Part shown: positions 31,685 through 43,348 of the stretch, one piece after another
Layout: every line of letters begins with the position of its first letter
Position numbering within the stretch: the first letter of the stretch is position 1
From: Jaapia argillacea MUCL 33604
Lineage: Eukaryota > Basidiomycota > Agaricomycetes > Jaapiales > Jaapiaceae
NCBI GenBank assembly: GCA_000697665.1
Contig: KL197712.1
Span: 567,412 to 631,411, forward strand
Reading direction: 5' to 3'
DNA length: 64,000 nucleotides
Position numbers and translations under genes: made by a program
The notes under the pieces: generated by a model
The model's database searches: none
What the model was told of the DNA's origin: nothing
Seen by the model: only the letters and a program-made list of their open reading frames with translations

Positions 31685-32093
31685 CCTGTGTTGGAAGTAG
31701 GCCATGCGGACCGTGTGTGGAGGGACTTTTGTCGAATAGACTAGGTGTTACATGCCAACGATGTCTTAGTCTTGTTAACGTTGCTATCGATGTGCTGCAG
31801 CTTGATGATAGGCCGGATGTAGTTGTGGTAGAAGAAATAATCAACCGATGTACAATGATCGTTTTCACATCCGGCACTGGGCACTACTGTAGCGCAACTA
31901 CACGGGTGGAGAGTCCTGCAGCATCTTACATATGCATGCAACCAAGCATACAACCTCAGAGAAAGCCTGACGGCCCGCGACGGCGCGATGCTCACGTGGC
32001 GTAATCGGCAATGCCGACGCCTTGGAGGCCACCACTTGCTGTCTACTTAGTGGCTTGCCAGTGATTCAGGCTGTGCGGATAAGTAAGTTGACC
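31685..32093. promoter_or_regulatory. Makorin 3' flank and CDK7 upstream region
   Basis: A 409-bp gap with a CACGTG E-box at 31993-31998, about 100 bp before the CDK7 start. No gene seen. Confidence 0.5.
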
Positions 32094-33584
32094 ATGGACA
32101 CTGTGGAAAAAGCAAACCTCGAGCGTCAGAGAAAATGGTATGTCACTCTCCCTGCCTTCTATGGGCAGCTCACAACTTCATTCAGGGCAAAGGTTAAGAA
32201 AGTTGGTGAAGGTGCCTATGCCGTTGTATATCAAGGTGAATATTTCTCCGCATCCTAGCTTCCAGCTGCTCACAGGCAGCGGCAGGTCGTGAAGTGGCCA
32301 CCGGTCGCAAGGTCGCCATTAAAAAGATCAAAGTAGGACAATTCAAAGATGGCTTAGACATGTCCGCCGTTCGAGAAGTCAAGTATCTTCGGGAACTGCA
32401 CCACCAGAATGTCATTGAGGTATGCACTGATCCGTACGCTTCTCAGTTTCTTCATGACAAACCTCCCGAGCAGTTATTAGATGTATTCTCATCGAAAACG
32501 AACTTGAACCTGGTGCTGGAATGGCTAGAGGCCGACTTGGAGAAGATCATCAAGGACCGCTCCCTCGTGTTCCTCCCTTCTGATATCAAGAGTTGGGCTG
32601 TAATGACCTTCCGAGGCCTCGAATTCTGTCACAGGAATTTTGTCTTGCATCGGGTGCGCGAGCCCCCTCTCGTGGCTCGGTTTGATTGCCCTCATCTCTG
32701 ATCTGCAGCTCACAGGATCTTAAACCCAACAACTTGCTCATAGCAGCAGACGGCCAACTCAAGATTGCTGATTTTGGTTTGGCGCGAGACTTTGCGGACC
32801 CAGGGTATAAGATGACTTGTCAGGTTATCACTTTGTGAGCAAGCAGAGTTCCACCTGATAGAATGGTCACTAACGATTCGGTTTGTAGGTGGTATCGTCC
32901 TCCGGAATTACTCTTCGGTAGCAGACACTACAGCTCAGCAGTGGACATCTGGTCTGTGGGATGCATATTCGCTGAACTAATGTTACGCACACCATATCTG
33001 CCTGGAGAGTCCGACATCGATCAACTCAAGACCATCTTTCGAGCGCTCGGAACACCAACAGAAGATGACTGGCCTGTAGGCGTCTACTGCATCTCTTGCC
33101 AATGCATTTGGTTGACACACGTCGCAGGGACACACCAAACTGCCAGACTATATGCCCGTTGGACAATTTCCAAAGATGCCACTTCGGGACCTATTCACAG
33201 CTGCCACTGCAGATTGTCTGAACCTTCTTAGCAAATGTCTCATCTACGAACCTCGAAAACGCGTCAGCGCCCGAGATGTCTGTTCCGTATCCCTCTCAAA
33301 GATTTCACGCACAGCTAACCCTCTGTCATCAGGCTCTCCATCACCCATATTTCTTCGCCCTTCCCAACCCAACCCACCCATCCAAGCTACCCAAGATCAG
33401 TACACAAGCCTCCTCCCATCCCCATGAAGACACCGACGGTAATGTCGAAATGGACGAGCTCGGACCGGGCGTTCGTGCACTCCCTCCCAACAAGCTCAAA
33501 CGCAAGTTATCCTCAGCTGACGAAGGTCGTAGACCACTTGCCCGTCGGCTCGATTTCTCCCAGTCCTCTCTTGGTTCACCCTGA
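32094..33584 (+). CDS. KIN28: CDK7/KIN28 cyclin-dependent kinase (TFIIH kinase)
   Basis: Phosphorylates the RNA polymerase II CTD as part of TFIIH/TFIIK. ATG 32094 ([15 protein letters not shown]). Glycine loop [21 protein letters not shown] with the catalytic Lys; cyclin-facing helix [38 protein letters not shown]; catalytic loop [10 protein letters not shown] (split by an intron); DFGLARDF; activation segment [49 protein letters not shown] and the C-terminal lobe follow, with a basic tail ([17 protein letters not shown]) and stop at 33584. The DxxxDFA and LWYRPPELL wording fits CDK7 rather than CDK1/2. The T-loop VITLWYR differs from the metazoan VVTRWYR. At least six short introns. Confidence 0.9.
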
Positions 33585-33908
33585 AGATATGAATCAGAAC
33601 AACACCATCACCTCCGCTGATTCATTCATCGTATGGGCGTCCTCCACAGCTAGGTAGACAAGGACGGAGTCATTGGTATGTACAAGTATGCAGATATGTA
33701 TGGCTAGTTCAGTCGTGTAACTAAGAGAAATGCAAAAAGGAAAAAAAACGAGAAGAGACGAGGAAGAGAGCCGGAAAATACATTGAACAATGATAATTCA
33801 CAACGACGATGATAGGGACGAGAAATAGGAATGGAAAGAGAAAGAACAGAAACAGTCCCGGGCTCGAGCGACCATCCAGTCAAAAAGATCATGAGCAACA
33901 GACGACGA
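33585..33908. other. Convergent gap between CDK7 and the nucleoporin
   Basis: 324 bp, A/G-rich on the plus strand. Holds the 3' flanks only; nothing else seen. Confidence 0.5.
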
Positions 33909-36584
33909 TCACCGCGGAGTATCGCAGACGGTACACTTGTTCGCAGCCTCGGGATTACTGCACATACACGTCGAACAACTCCATCCAGCCGGCTTTGTGG
34001 GTGCTTTCAGCCCAGCTGCAGCCCAATTGAACCCACCCGAAGCGGCAGGCGGCGCGGGTGCGGGCGCAGGTGAGGGAGTGGGGACAAACTCCTTCGGCGA
34101 GGCCGAGAAATCGAATGTGGGCAACTCGGATACCGACAAGGCCTTGACCGCCTTCTGCTCGTCCACGAAGCCGTACATTGGAGCGGTAGCAGTGAACGTG
34201 AATGTGAACACGGGGAGGGAGTCCACACCCATCGCCAACGCAGCAGCCTTTGGATCAAGTTCCGTCTTGACAACCTCGTCCACAACCATCGAAGGAGCGG
34301 GATCCTCCTTCTCCACACTATACCCGAATCGTAATTTGGACGGCTCCTTGGGCGCAGTGGACTTCAACCCAAATGCGGGACGCGAAGGTTGTGATGAAGG
34401 GGCGAAGAAATTCGTCGGAGCTGACGACGCCTGTGGAGATTTACGAGGTGGGGGAGTGGGGCTAGGACTCAAGGTTTCAGGCTCGATTACTTCGGTGGCT
34501 TTGGTGTAGGAAGCCATGTCCACGTCGTCAACTTCTTCAATGGTGATCACTTGTGGAGGCGACGGAGCCTTTGGGACGACACCATTAACCCTCGTCTTCG
34601 CCTTCTTCGTAGCACGAGAGTCGTCCTCATCCGAGACCTCCTCAACTGTAACCGTCGTGTTACCATTCATGCCTTTCGGCGGTGAGGGCGAAGGCGATCG
34701 AAGGCGCGGACTGCGACGAGGAGGAGAAGTCGATGTGGATTCCCGAGATTTAGATTTCTCGAGGTCAGGTGGTGCTCGTGCCCGTTTGCTTCCCTAAAGA
34801 CGGTCGAGTTAGTGTCAAGGATATACGAATCGAAGTCAAAGGAAGAACAGACCTTGGGGACAGTAGCCTCAATAATTGCCTGAGCCGTCAATGGCGGTAG
34901 CTCCACCTTCTTATCAACTTCCATGGTGGCGGCCTCCTTCGCTTTCGAAGCAACCCTTGTCACCTTCCTCGTAACAGGCTTCTTATGCTGTGGTTGCTGC
35001 TTAACCGGACTAGCAGTCTGATACGGATTCGAAAGGTCTGGTTTCTTAGGCGGTGTGACTTCCTTAATCAACTCCGTCATGAAATTCGCTGCCTTTGTGG
35101 GCTGCTTGTGAGGCGGAGGATGAGGTGGGGAAGGAGAGTCACTCTGACCCCAGGCTTGGCGGAGGGGAGAGGGGATGGCGGGAGCAGTTGGCTTCATGGC
35201 GATACCAGTGGTTCTCAACCGCGGTGTAACAGGTGGTGCGCCATTGACTTTCGGTGCCGAAGCGCCATTGGTGGATGTACCGTTCGGCATGGCGAGAGAT
35301 GAAGAAGAAGACGAGGATGAAGAGACACCCGAGGGTTCGGCATGAGAACTGGAGGCTGTAGGGAAAGGGACCGAACTCTCTGCATCCTCACCCACACGGC
35401 GCCTCTTTCCATCCGTCTTGGTCGTGGCTGCACTACCTGCAGGCGGTGAAAGTTTCAATTTGGAAGGGGACCCTCGTGGCGAGCCAAACGAAGGAGATTG
35501 ATAACGATTTTTAGGTCGGGCGCTGCCTCCCCCTTGCCATTTGTAAACGCCATTAGGGTTTTTAGAGAGAGTGCGCCGGGGGATTTTCGAAGTGGACGCA
35601 TTCGATGTGCTCGCACCATTGGTTGAGCTACCTGGAGTACCAAAGCCAAAAGGAGGCGTGGTCCCGCGACCAGGGCTGGTGGAGAACCTGAATGGTTCGG
35701 GCCTGTCGGCATCTGTAGAGGAACGTGGTCAGGACGGCTATACCGCCAGAGGCAACAAGGAACGTACCGTTCGAACTATCCTGCAATAACGACACGAGTC
35801 CAGCAATCTCGATCTTGTTGAGTTGCCTTCCACTGTTCTCGGAAAGGAACTGGATGACCGTCTCGATGTTCTTCGAAGGTGAGCCAGAAGTATCAGACTC
35901 TGGCGAAGACGCAAGGGGAGCCGCCTGGGGTGGCGGAGGTTGCGGGGTGTGAAACGTCGGTGGTGGCGGGGGCGGGGGTAGGGCCGCAGGTTGTGCGGGA
36001 GCAAAATTAGGCACGAAGGGGGCGTTGGCAGGTAGGGCGGGATGAAGCGCCACATGGGTAAGTGGTCGATTGCGGGCCCGCATAGCCGGTCCCGGTGTCG
36101 GGGTAGAGATGCTCAGTGTGCGTGCCATCTTGTTCGTTGCGTTGTTAGCAAGTTAGTCAGTAAAGCCAGCCAATTATAATAACACAAAGAGTCAAAGCGC
36201 TACATACCTGATGACCGACTTGTGCCAAAGCTTCAGCAGGATGATTCTCAGTGGGCGATTCGGGGTCAACTGGATATCTCTGCTCTTCCTCTTCGAATTC
36301 TTCTTGGTCGTCTGCTGGCTCCGATGTGGATTCGGGTGATGCGGACTCGTGTGGTGTTCGAGCGCGCAAGGGGTTCAGAAAACTGAAGAGACCTGTGATG
36401 CTCCATGACTGCAATGCAAAGCACAATGTGGAGGAGACGTTGTGTCAGATTCGGTCAAGGCAAGCCAAAGCAAGAACAAGGGACAAAGACGCACTGATTT
36501 CTTCTTTGTTTGACCTGGACGGGAGTACGGTGAGGCGTTTCGGCTGCGGAGAACGCTCCGATTGGTATTCCGTACGGCGCTCAT
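33909..36584 (-). CDS. Nucleoporin-like protein with C-terminal RanBP2-type zinc finger (Nup153/Nup1-like)
   Basis: Probable nuclear-basket nucleoporin. ATG 36584 gives MSAVRNTNRSVLRSRNASPY, then after an intron SWSITGLFSFLNPLRAR, an amphipathic N-terminal segment like the membrane-binding helices of basket Nups. Next are MARTLSISTPTPGPAMRARN, Pro-rich and Ser-rich disordered regions with a few FG dipeptides (FGFGTPGSS, PSFGSPRG, FGLKST, LRFGYS), basic stretches (KKPVTRKVTRVASKAK) and acidic EEVSDEDD/IEEVDDVD. The C-terminus is one RanBP2-type finger, WSCSTCMCSNPEAANKCTVC (WxCxxC...N...CxxC), ending at 33909. Four to five exons. Specific Nup identity is inferred from architecture; sparse FG motifs leave some doubt. 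Confidence 0.72.
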
Positions 36585-36858
36585 GGCTGAAGGGGGCAAA
36601 GAGAAACAGCCAAAGCCAGAATCAAACGGTGGACTTTAAACAAGCAGCCAAGGGTCAAAGCGGCCAGTGCAGAGCAAGCACAAGGCAAAATCAGCCACGA
36701 GGCACCGTGAGACCCCTGTCACACGGACTGAAGTCACAGCAACGTCACAACCTGTTTAGGGCAGGTCACACTGTAACACCGCGCCTGGTGTTCCCGACAG
36801 CGACCAGAACCGCGAAACAATATCCTCGTCCCCGTCGCGGACTTTCGTCGAAACAAGG
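36585..36858. promoter_or_regulatory. Divergent promoter, nucleoporin and complex I subunit
   Basis: A 274-bp gap between opposite start codons. No specific element identified. Confidence 0.5.
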
Positions 36859-37634
36859 ATGCCTTTACAAAAAGTCGTCCAAACACCCTACCCCCTCATC
36901 GATTCTGACCCCCATGCATCTCGAGTCCTCCGGTACATGAGACCCTCCGACGTTGCCGTGTGGGCAGCTGGAACAGCTGCTTTTCCCGGTGCTCTGTATT
37001 TCTGGGGTACGCCTACTTTCATTCTTTCAGGTGTGGAAATGGGACTGAGTGAATGGTAAAACATGTTAGATGTTGCGGACAGGTCAAGGTTCCCTTTGAG
37101 GACCAGTCTCCGATTGGGAGGTCTCCTTGGATTTATGGGTGGTTTCCTTATGGCCTACCAGAGGTCAAGTTGTACGTGTTCCTTCTATCCTTTCCCTTCT
37201 ACCACCCTATGGCACTACACTGCGGCGTGTCTAAACCCAATTCGTTGGACAGTCCGATTTTGGGGATGGTCAGAAAACAAACGCGAACAAGAACTCGACT
37301 TTGCCGAACTCTCTGCACGGGCAAAGGCCGGCGAGCCCATCTATGGCGAATCCCCCCAACCTGAATGGGTGCAGAACGCTGCCTATCATAACTCTGTCTG
37401 GTCACAACTCAAATTCGGTGAGTCGCTTCCTTCGACCCTATGTTGATTTTGGATAGTCTGAACTCACCCCATCGATGTACAGCCGCGTTCCCCATGTGAG
37501 TGATGGTACCGAGTACCGAGCGAGGTGAAGAGATTCTGACGATGTGTTTCAGGTTCAATCTTGTCAGCCACAAGTGGCACGGAGTCGATCCCAAGAAGTA
37601 TGAGCAACCAAAGTCGGAAGAGTCCTCCGAGTGA
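36859..37634 (+). CDS. Mitochondrial complex I accessory subunit (fungal ~21 kDa NADH:ubiquinone oxidoreductase subunit)
   Basis: Inner-membrane accessory subunit of respiratory complex I. ATG 36859 gives MPLQKVVQTPYPLIDSDPHA, then SRVLRYMRPSDVAVWAAGTA, the typical N-terminal domain of the fungal 21-kDa subunit. Two membrane segments follow (AAGTAAFPGALYFWE and LGGLLGFMGGFLMAY), then RFWGWSENKREQELDFAELS, ARAKAGEPIYGESPQPEWVQ, NAAYHNSVWSQLKF and NLVSHKWHGVDPKKYE, stop at TGA 37632-37634. The introns are short and the final exons are small. About 170 residues, as expected for the family. Recognised by sequence pattern; symbol left blank because fungal names differ. Confidence 0.85.
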
Positions 37635-38056
37635 TCGAGCATTGCATACCCGGTCTCTACTGCTCTGAATCTCCACGTTGTACAAATGAAGATATTCTTG
37701 CTTCTTCTGCCTGCTCGTCCCCAATCCGCTCAACCAATCACCGTCTGGAGTTGAGGGTGGCCAAATGGTGTGTGCGCGATAATACATTACAATCAATTTG
37801 TAACTTAGGGATACAAAGGCAAGGCTACTTGAAACAACCACAAACGGACTGATCACCCATCTATGATGACCTTAAGGAAACATCTGAGCAAGTCACATAA
37901 TACAACAATGAAAACAGTTCGAAAACATATCCAGGATCAACAACTCCTCGTCACCCACACCATCTCTGTCGCGGGTTTCAGACTATCCGTTCGACCGCGA
38001 GGTAGCCATCTGAAGAGGTTTCAGCATGAGTACCAACAGAGTTCTGTTAGTCAATC
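37635..38056. other. Convergent gap
   Basis: 422 bp holding the 3' flanks of the complex I subunit and the second J-protein gene. Nothing else seen. Confidence 0.5.
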
Positions 38057-39951
38057 CTACCACCACTTCCACCAATGTTTCTTCTTTGACCCATCTTCAT
38101 CATCGCCTTCATTCCTGCCGCCGTCGGTGCTGTGATCCTGGTGATGGCCTACCAATGGCCAGAGATCCAAGTTAGTTGGACAAAAATGAGGGGAGGGGCG
38201 AAGATACGAACGAACCAAAGAAACTGTGCCGATTACTTCCTTGTCCGTCTTTCTCATTCCCATCCGCGCGGGCGGGTTGGACGCTGTGGTCGTGGTGATG
38301 ACCTACGAACAATTCCTCTGCATTAGGGAGACGATAGCATGAGTCCAACATATGAACGCACCAAAAAAAACATGATGCCGGTCCTTCCCAGATGGCCCTT
38401 CGTAGTTACGACCCTGACCCTGATCTGGCTGGGGCGGTGGTATCACTGGTGACCTTGAACGTGAAGGGACCACAGCATCTCGAGGTGAAGGTATCACGGG
38501 GGAATGAGAAGATGAGTGATCGTCTGGGTACATAGGTTGCGGTACCGAATACCCTCTCTGTTGTCTTCTCTCCCTGCCCCTATCCCTATCCCTTCCCCTC
38601 TCGCCTGCCCTTGGAGGGTAATCGGGTATGACGGGAGCATGACCGTGTCCAGAACCTTGGGAATAGGTCGAACGATGTCTGGGCGCTCGTTCTTGTTGTG
38701 TGTAAGTGTATTCAGGTTGAGGTTGAACTGGAGGAGCGGTTGTGGTTGGGACGTAGGGGGGGCCATTGGACTGTATTATCGGAGGTGGCGGGATGTATCG
38801 TTCGTTTGGTGGCGGTTGGACATATCTATTGCCATTGGACTGTACTTGGGGTGGTGGACGTGGTGGTTGAGATTGAGGAGGAGGGGGTTGTTGGATGTAC
38901 TGATTGCTTGGTTGAGGAGGGTCTTGGATATAACCTTGAGGGGATTGCTCAACCCCATTTATCGTGTAGACTTCGCGTCCGTCTGGATACGTCAAAGTTA
39001 CATGCTCGTTCCCCTTCACGGAAGCTATAAGTCAGCGAAGCGCAAATGAACAACGACGCAACGCTTACCTGTGAGTCCCGCCTCTTCCACACACTTTCCG
39101 TAACACCATTGATAGTCCTTGTCATCTTACTTGAACTAACCCATCTCACCCCACCCTGATCGTTGTCAAACCCAGCACTGCTATAGGACATCGTCCTCGC
39201 AGTCCCTCCTCGACTCCCTCTCATCGTATCCTCAAACACCGGCCCGAACATCCCGCCAAAAGGCGATATGATCGACCCTCCACCACGCCCAAATCCACCC
39301 ACAAATCCAAATGGATCCATCGAAGGGATTCCAGCACCTCTCGAGGGGCCATGGCCGAAGTCGACACCACCAAACAGAGGGTCGTTAAAGAATGGTGACG
39401 ATGCGAATCCGCGTCCACGAACGTCGCCAAATATACGCTCGAACAATTCGAACGGGTCCGAATATGCGAAATGGTGTTGGGGTCCACCGAATGGATCGGG
39501 GAAGTCAAAGAATGGGTCTCGGAAAGCTTCATCTCTGTCACTTCGTCTGCTTGGACCTGGTGGCGGTCCGTTCGGAGCCTCGCGAGCGGTAGGGGGCGGC
39601 CATACGCCGTACATGTCAAATATCTGCGAGATAAGATGTTAAACACGGTCAAGAATGTCGTCGAGGTGATGATGGAGGAGGACGCACCTTGCGGTTCTCG
39701 GGATCACTTAGTACTTCGTAGGCATTGTTCACCACTCGAAATTTCTCCTCTGCTTCAGCTTTCTGCTCTGGTGTAATGCCTTGGGGTAATCTGTCTGGAT
39801 GTGTCTTTAGTGCAGCTTTCTTGTATGCTTTGCGGACTATCCAATTGAGCGCCTGTTAGCAGGCGTTGAGCGGACGTCAGTGGGGATAGTACGCACTCTC
39901 TTCGTTCGTGGCGTCCTTGGATATACCAAGAATTTCGTAGAGATTGGACAT
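38057..39951 (-). CDS. J-domain protein with Gly/Phe and Pro-rich regions and a repeated C-terminal motif
   Basis: Hsp70 co-chaperone of DNAJB6-like layout. ATG 39951 ([18 protein letters not shown]), then [19 protein letters not shown] with [23 protein letters not shown], a [11 protein letters not shown] Gly-Phe region, [17 protein letters not shown] and a long Pro/Gln/Arg-rich tail. The main frame meets a stop at 38303, but splicing two 59-67-nt introns (gtgcgttc...ttcgtag and gttcgttc...ttggtag) gives a better end: [10 protein letters not shown] | [28 protein letters not shown] | [29 protein letters not shown] and TAG at 38057-38059. The two exon borders split the same Gly codon in repeated HHxDHS motifs, which supports this model over the read-through form. 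Shares a 208-bp promoter with IPI3. Confidence 0.8.
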
Positions 39952-40159
39952 GATGGTGATGGTTGCGGATAGAAAGGCGAAACAATCAAGATGGTGGTTT
40001 TGATAGAAGGAAAGTTGCTAGAACTTTCATCGTCGAGACAAGGGTTGCAGAGCATTGACGCCACACTCCATAGACAGCACTCCCACGTGGCTTTAGACTT
40101 TTAGAATTTCTTTTTCAGATTTTTCACCCTTGGAAGGCTTGACAGCATCGACTGACAAT
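39952..40159. promoter_or_regulatory. Divergent promoter of J-protein and IPI3
   Basis: A 208-bp gap with CACGTG at 40084-40089, about 75 bp before the IPI3 start. Confidence 0.55.
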
Positions 40160-42102
40160 ATGCACGAAACTATTCTGTGCACTGTAGCCCCCTCCCCCAC
40201 AAATCCTGGGCCTGGCTATATATCAGTCCACGACATCCAAACTGGCACCAGCTTGGCTTCCTTCAAACAAAATAACGCAACCTCCCACTGTACCGCCTCT
40301 CTCGAGTCGAAAAATGGTCTTGGAGGCCTAGTGATGTCTGCACAACAAGACAAGTCAATCTTGAATGTGTACAACTTTCAAAAAGTGCAGTTCCCTTCCC
40401 CTACTCCATCTTTTCGGTTGCTCAATCTGGCTGTTGAATTGCTAGGACCAACTGGCACTGAAGATTGTGCTTCCAGAAAAACTGACGTGCATAGCGTTGG
40501 ACCCAAGTGGCGATTTTTGCGCTGGTGGTTCTGCTCAAGGACGAATATATTTGTGGGAGGCTAGTCGTCCTACCTTAAGTCAACACACACTTATACTGAA
40601 TCATAACTTCTCCGACAGTAGATCGCTTCTGGGATCTTATATAATGCATGGCACGCACATTATCGCCAGGTGAACGTATTACGATTTACACAGGATGGGG
40701 CTGCACTCGTTTCGGGGAGTGAAGACTCGGCTGTATCCATCTGGGAAATGGCCAGGTGGGTTCCCGAACTTTCGCTCAAAACATGTTTCTTAACGAGAAA
40801 TCAGACTATTGGACGACGAGCTACAAAATGACCTACCCACTCCATATTGCATATTGTCAGATCACACGCTGCCCGTGACGGATATCCTTTGTGGGGTTGG
40901 TCCTTTCCCTTCGTGTCGAATTCTCTCAGCCTCCATCGACCATTCGGTGAAAGTAAGTCGACACCAACATCTCGACCCATTTCCACTTGAGGATGCCTGA
41001 CATTTAACTAATGATCCACGACCATTAGATATGGGACCCTTCAACAAACACCCTCCTAACCACATTTTCCTTCCCGAAACCCATATCCCATCTCGCATGG
41101 GACCCGACAGAACGGATCTTCTTTGCTGCGTCTTCTGGTGCTGAAGGGGAGGTTTATCAAGTCAATTTATTTAGGAGAGTGAATTTGGGCAAGGGCAAGG
41201 GTGTCATAGGTTCAGGTGGAAGTAGGGAACTCGAAGCGATTGGTGGGAAGGGCGTGAGCGATGTTATCAGAGTTGGTGAAGAGGACGATAGCGAGGGAAA
41301 TAGGAAGAGACTTATGACTGTTGGGTACGCCCGCTCCTTCCATTCGAAGCCTCATTCCGGCAGTAGTGTCTATCATACTTATATCCGTCTGTGACCCAGC
41401 CAACAAATAACCTCCCTAGCCCTCTCCCTAACCTCAACCCTCCTCATAGTCGGCACACAGGCTGGCACCATCAACATCTACGATGTACCCTCGCATCAAC
41501 TCGTCCGATCCATTTCCTCTCACAAAGGTCTAGCCATCACGTATCTGACGACGATGCTGAGACCGTCGGACTTAGTAGGGCATGTTAATGGGAGTCTTGG
41601 GATCGGTGTGAGTGGAGGAGGAGGTGGGGAGGTCGCAGGAATGTGTGGGAGGGTGGTTGTGCCTTTTGAGAGGTCGAGGGACGGCAAGAGGAGGGAAGGA
41701 CATGAGGTTGGGATGATTTTGCCTTTCCTAGGAACTGTAAGGGTTTATGCCTTTTCCATTCATAGAACGTTCTGACTTCTCTGATCTGGCGTATAGACGA
41801 ACCGGATAGACCCAACAGACTACCCGTACTCCGAACTCATCGTAGATCATGCATTCTTCGTCCAGCCACCCTCGTCTACCAACGTCAATTCTAGTCAACC
41901 CAACTTACAAGGTAAGGTGACGGAGTTGGAGAGTGAGGTGAAGTATTTGAGGGAACAATTGGGAAAGGCAAAGGGCGTGAACGATGCCATGTGGGAGAAT
42001 ATTGTGAAGAAGGTTGTTTTGAAATATGACCAGGCAAAAGAGGGCGAGGAACTGAGCGATCAGCAGCTGGAAGAGAGGAGGAGGAAGCGGGGGAGGAGCT
42101 GA
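40160..42102 (+). CDS. IPI3: IPI3/WDR18, Rix1-complex WD40 protein in pre-60S ribosome assembly
   Basis: Nuclear WD-repeat subunit of the Rix1-Ipi1-Ipi3 complex for ITS2 processing of pre-rRNA and pre-60S maturation. ATG 40160 (MHETILCTVAPSPTNPGPG), then ISVHDIQTGTSLASFKQNN and LPEKLTCIALDPSGDFCAGG, GRIYLWEASSG-like. WD blades follow: VNVLRFTQDGAALVSGSEDS-AVSIWEM; PTPYCILSDHTLPVTDILCG; RILSASIDHSVKIWDPST; PISHLAWDPTERIFFAASSG; and after a variable insert LLIVGTQAGTINIYDVPSHQ. The C-terminal coiled coil is VTELESEVKYLREQLGKAKG, ending EERRRKRGRS at 42102, as in Ipi3/WDR18. Several short introns break the blades. The DHTLPVTD and GxxVDHSVKIWD wording is typical for Ipi3. Confidence 0.88.
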
Positions 42103-42265
42103 ACCCTTGGATACTACTGGAGCTGGGGTGAGGTTCGGGAGGGTCTTGGAAATTGGTAAATAGGCCAACTGATGATCACGTATAGTCTCGCGATGTACAA
42201 GAACGTGCAGATATGTATTCTACCATCTGTATCTAGGGCTACAATGTCCACCGCTGAACACCGAC

Positions 42266-43231
42266 TTACTGATACACCTTCAACGCATTCATCACCAAAT
42301 TCACATACCAACCCGTCAAGCCCCATACCTCCAGCCTCCCATCTCGTCCGCCACCAATTTCATCCATCTGATCTTCATCGTTACTCCACTCAGCACTACC
42401 CCCCTCAATCATGTCGGAAACGGTTATGGCCCAATAAGGTCTTTGGATGTCGGAGCGGAAGAGATGGGGACGGAGGCGTAAAGGGTTGACGAGTTCCGAG
42501 AAAGGGAGATGGAAGATGTGGGCTACCTCAGATTGGGAGGGTGTTAGGGACGACATTGACAGGCAGGGTAGGGGTAACGTCGGGTCGGAGCTGGAGAAGG
42601 GGGAAGTGGTCTGGGAGGACGCGTGAATGAATCCCTGATAATCCATCTGAGTAAAAGCTGGGAAGACAAGAGGAGCCAATCTACCACATATGGCCACACT
42701 CGCATTCCGCTCAGGGATACGGTTGGGGGACCGATTTGACCAAGTATTTCGACTTGGTCCGGGAGGATGCCCACTTCCTCGTGTGTCTCTCGAAGGGCTG
42801 CTGCCAGCAGTGACTTGTCTTCCTATTAATAATAATCAATATCAACAAAAACCGAATATTCAGAATGCTGGTACTCCCAGACTAACCTTGTCAACCCGAC
42901 CACCCGGGAAACTAAAAACCGGGTTAATAGTAAGCTACGAGATAGAGAGAATCGCGCACCTCACCTCACCCGAATGATTCCTCATCTTCTTATCTCTCAC
43001 CTCGAGTAGGATTCCAGGTTTGTCATCGACATTGCAGAAAGGAATCAGCACCGATGCACAAGTTTCCGAGGAATTTTCAGGAAACGGAGTCGAGCTTGCA
43101 CTCAGCGCATTCCTGATATTTGCCAACGATGCTTGAGTCAGAGGGGACGTCAAAGAAAAGTATGGCGAGGAGGGGCGAGGAGGGAGGGGCAAAGTGGATT
43201 TGGACGCGGTGGTGAACGCCCGAGAAATCAT
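42266..43231 (-). CDS. PCD1: Nudix hydrolase, coenzyme A pyrophosphatase type (PCD1/NUDT7-8 like)
   Basis: Likely cleaves CoA or oxidised CoA into phosphopantetheine and 3',5'-ADP, in peroxisomes or mitochondria. ATG 43231 starts MISRAFTTASKSTLPLPPRP, which could act as a mitochondrial presequence. The CoA-Nudix motif LLEVRDKKMRNHSGEVR is followed after an intron by the Nudix box FPGGRVDKTDKSLLAAALRE-THEEVGI. The REXXEE core is present, but the first Glu of the GX5E element is Asp here. Then QVEILGQIGPPTVSLSGMRV and, after an intron, SEVAHIFHLPFSELVNPLRL and PYWAITVSDMIE, with the C-terminal helix WGLTGWYVNLVMNALKVYQ, ending at 42266. The family's typical layout and length support the call. 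Confidence 0.85.
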
Positions 43232-43348
43232 GAGGCGAATCGGGAAACGGGACTTGCTCAGGACCACAACCTCTGTCGGTCCCTAAATATCTTTGCGCTT
43301 GCTTCCATTCCGGCATGTCATCCTAGCTTGCTTTCTCTCCACATAGCT
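43232..43348. promoter_or_regulatory. Very short divergent promoter of the Nudix gene and ETP1
   Basis: Only 117 bp separate the two start codons, so both genes must share most control sequence, or one 5' UTR must overlap the other's promoter. Confidence 0.6.
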
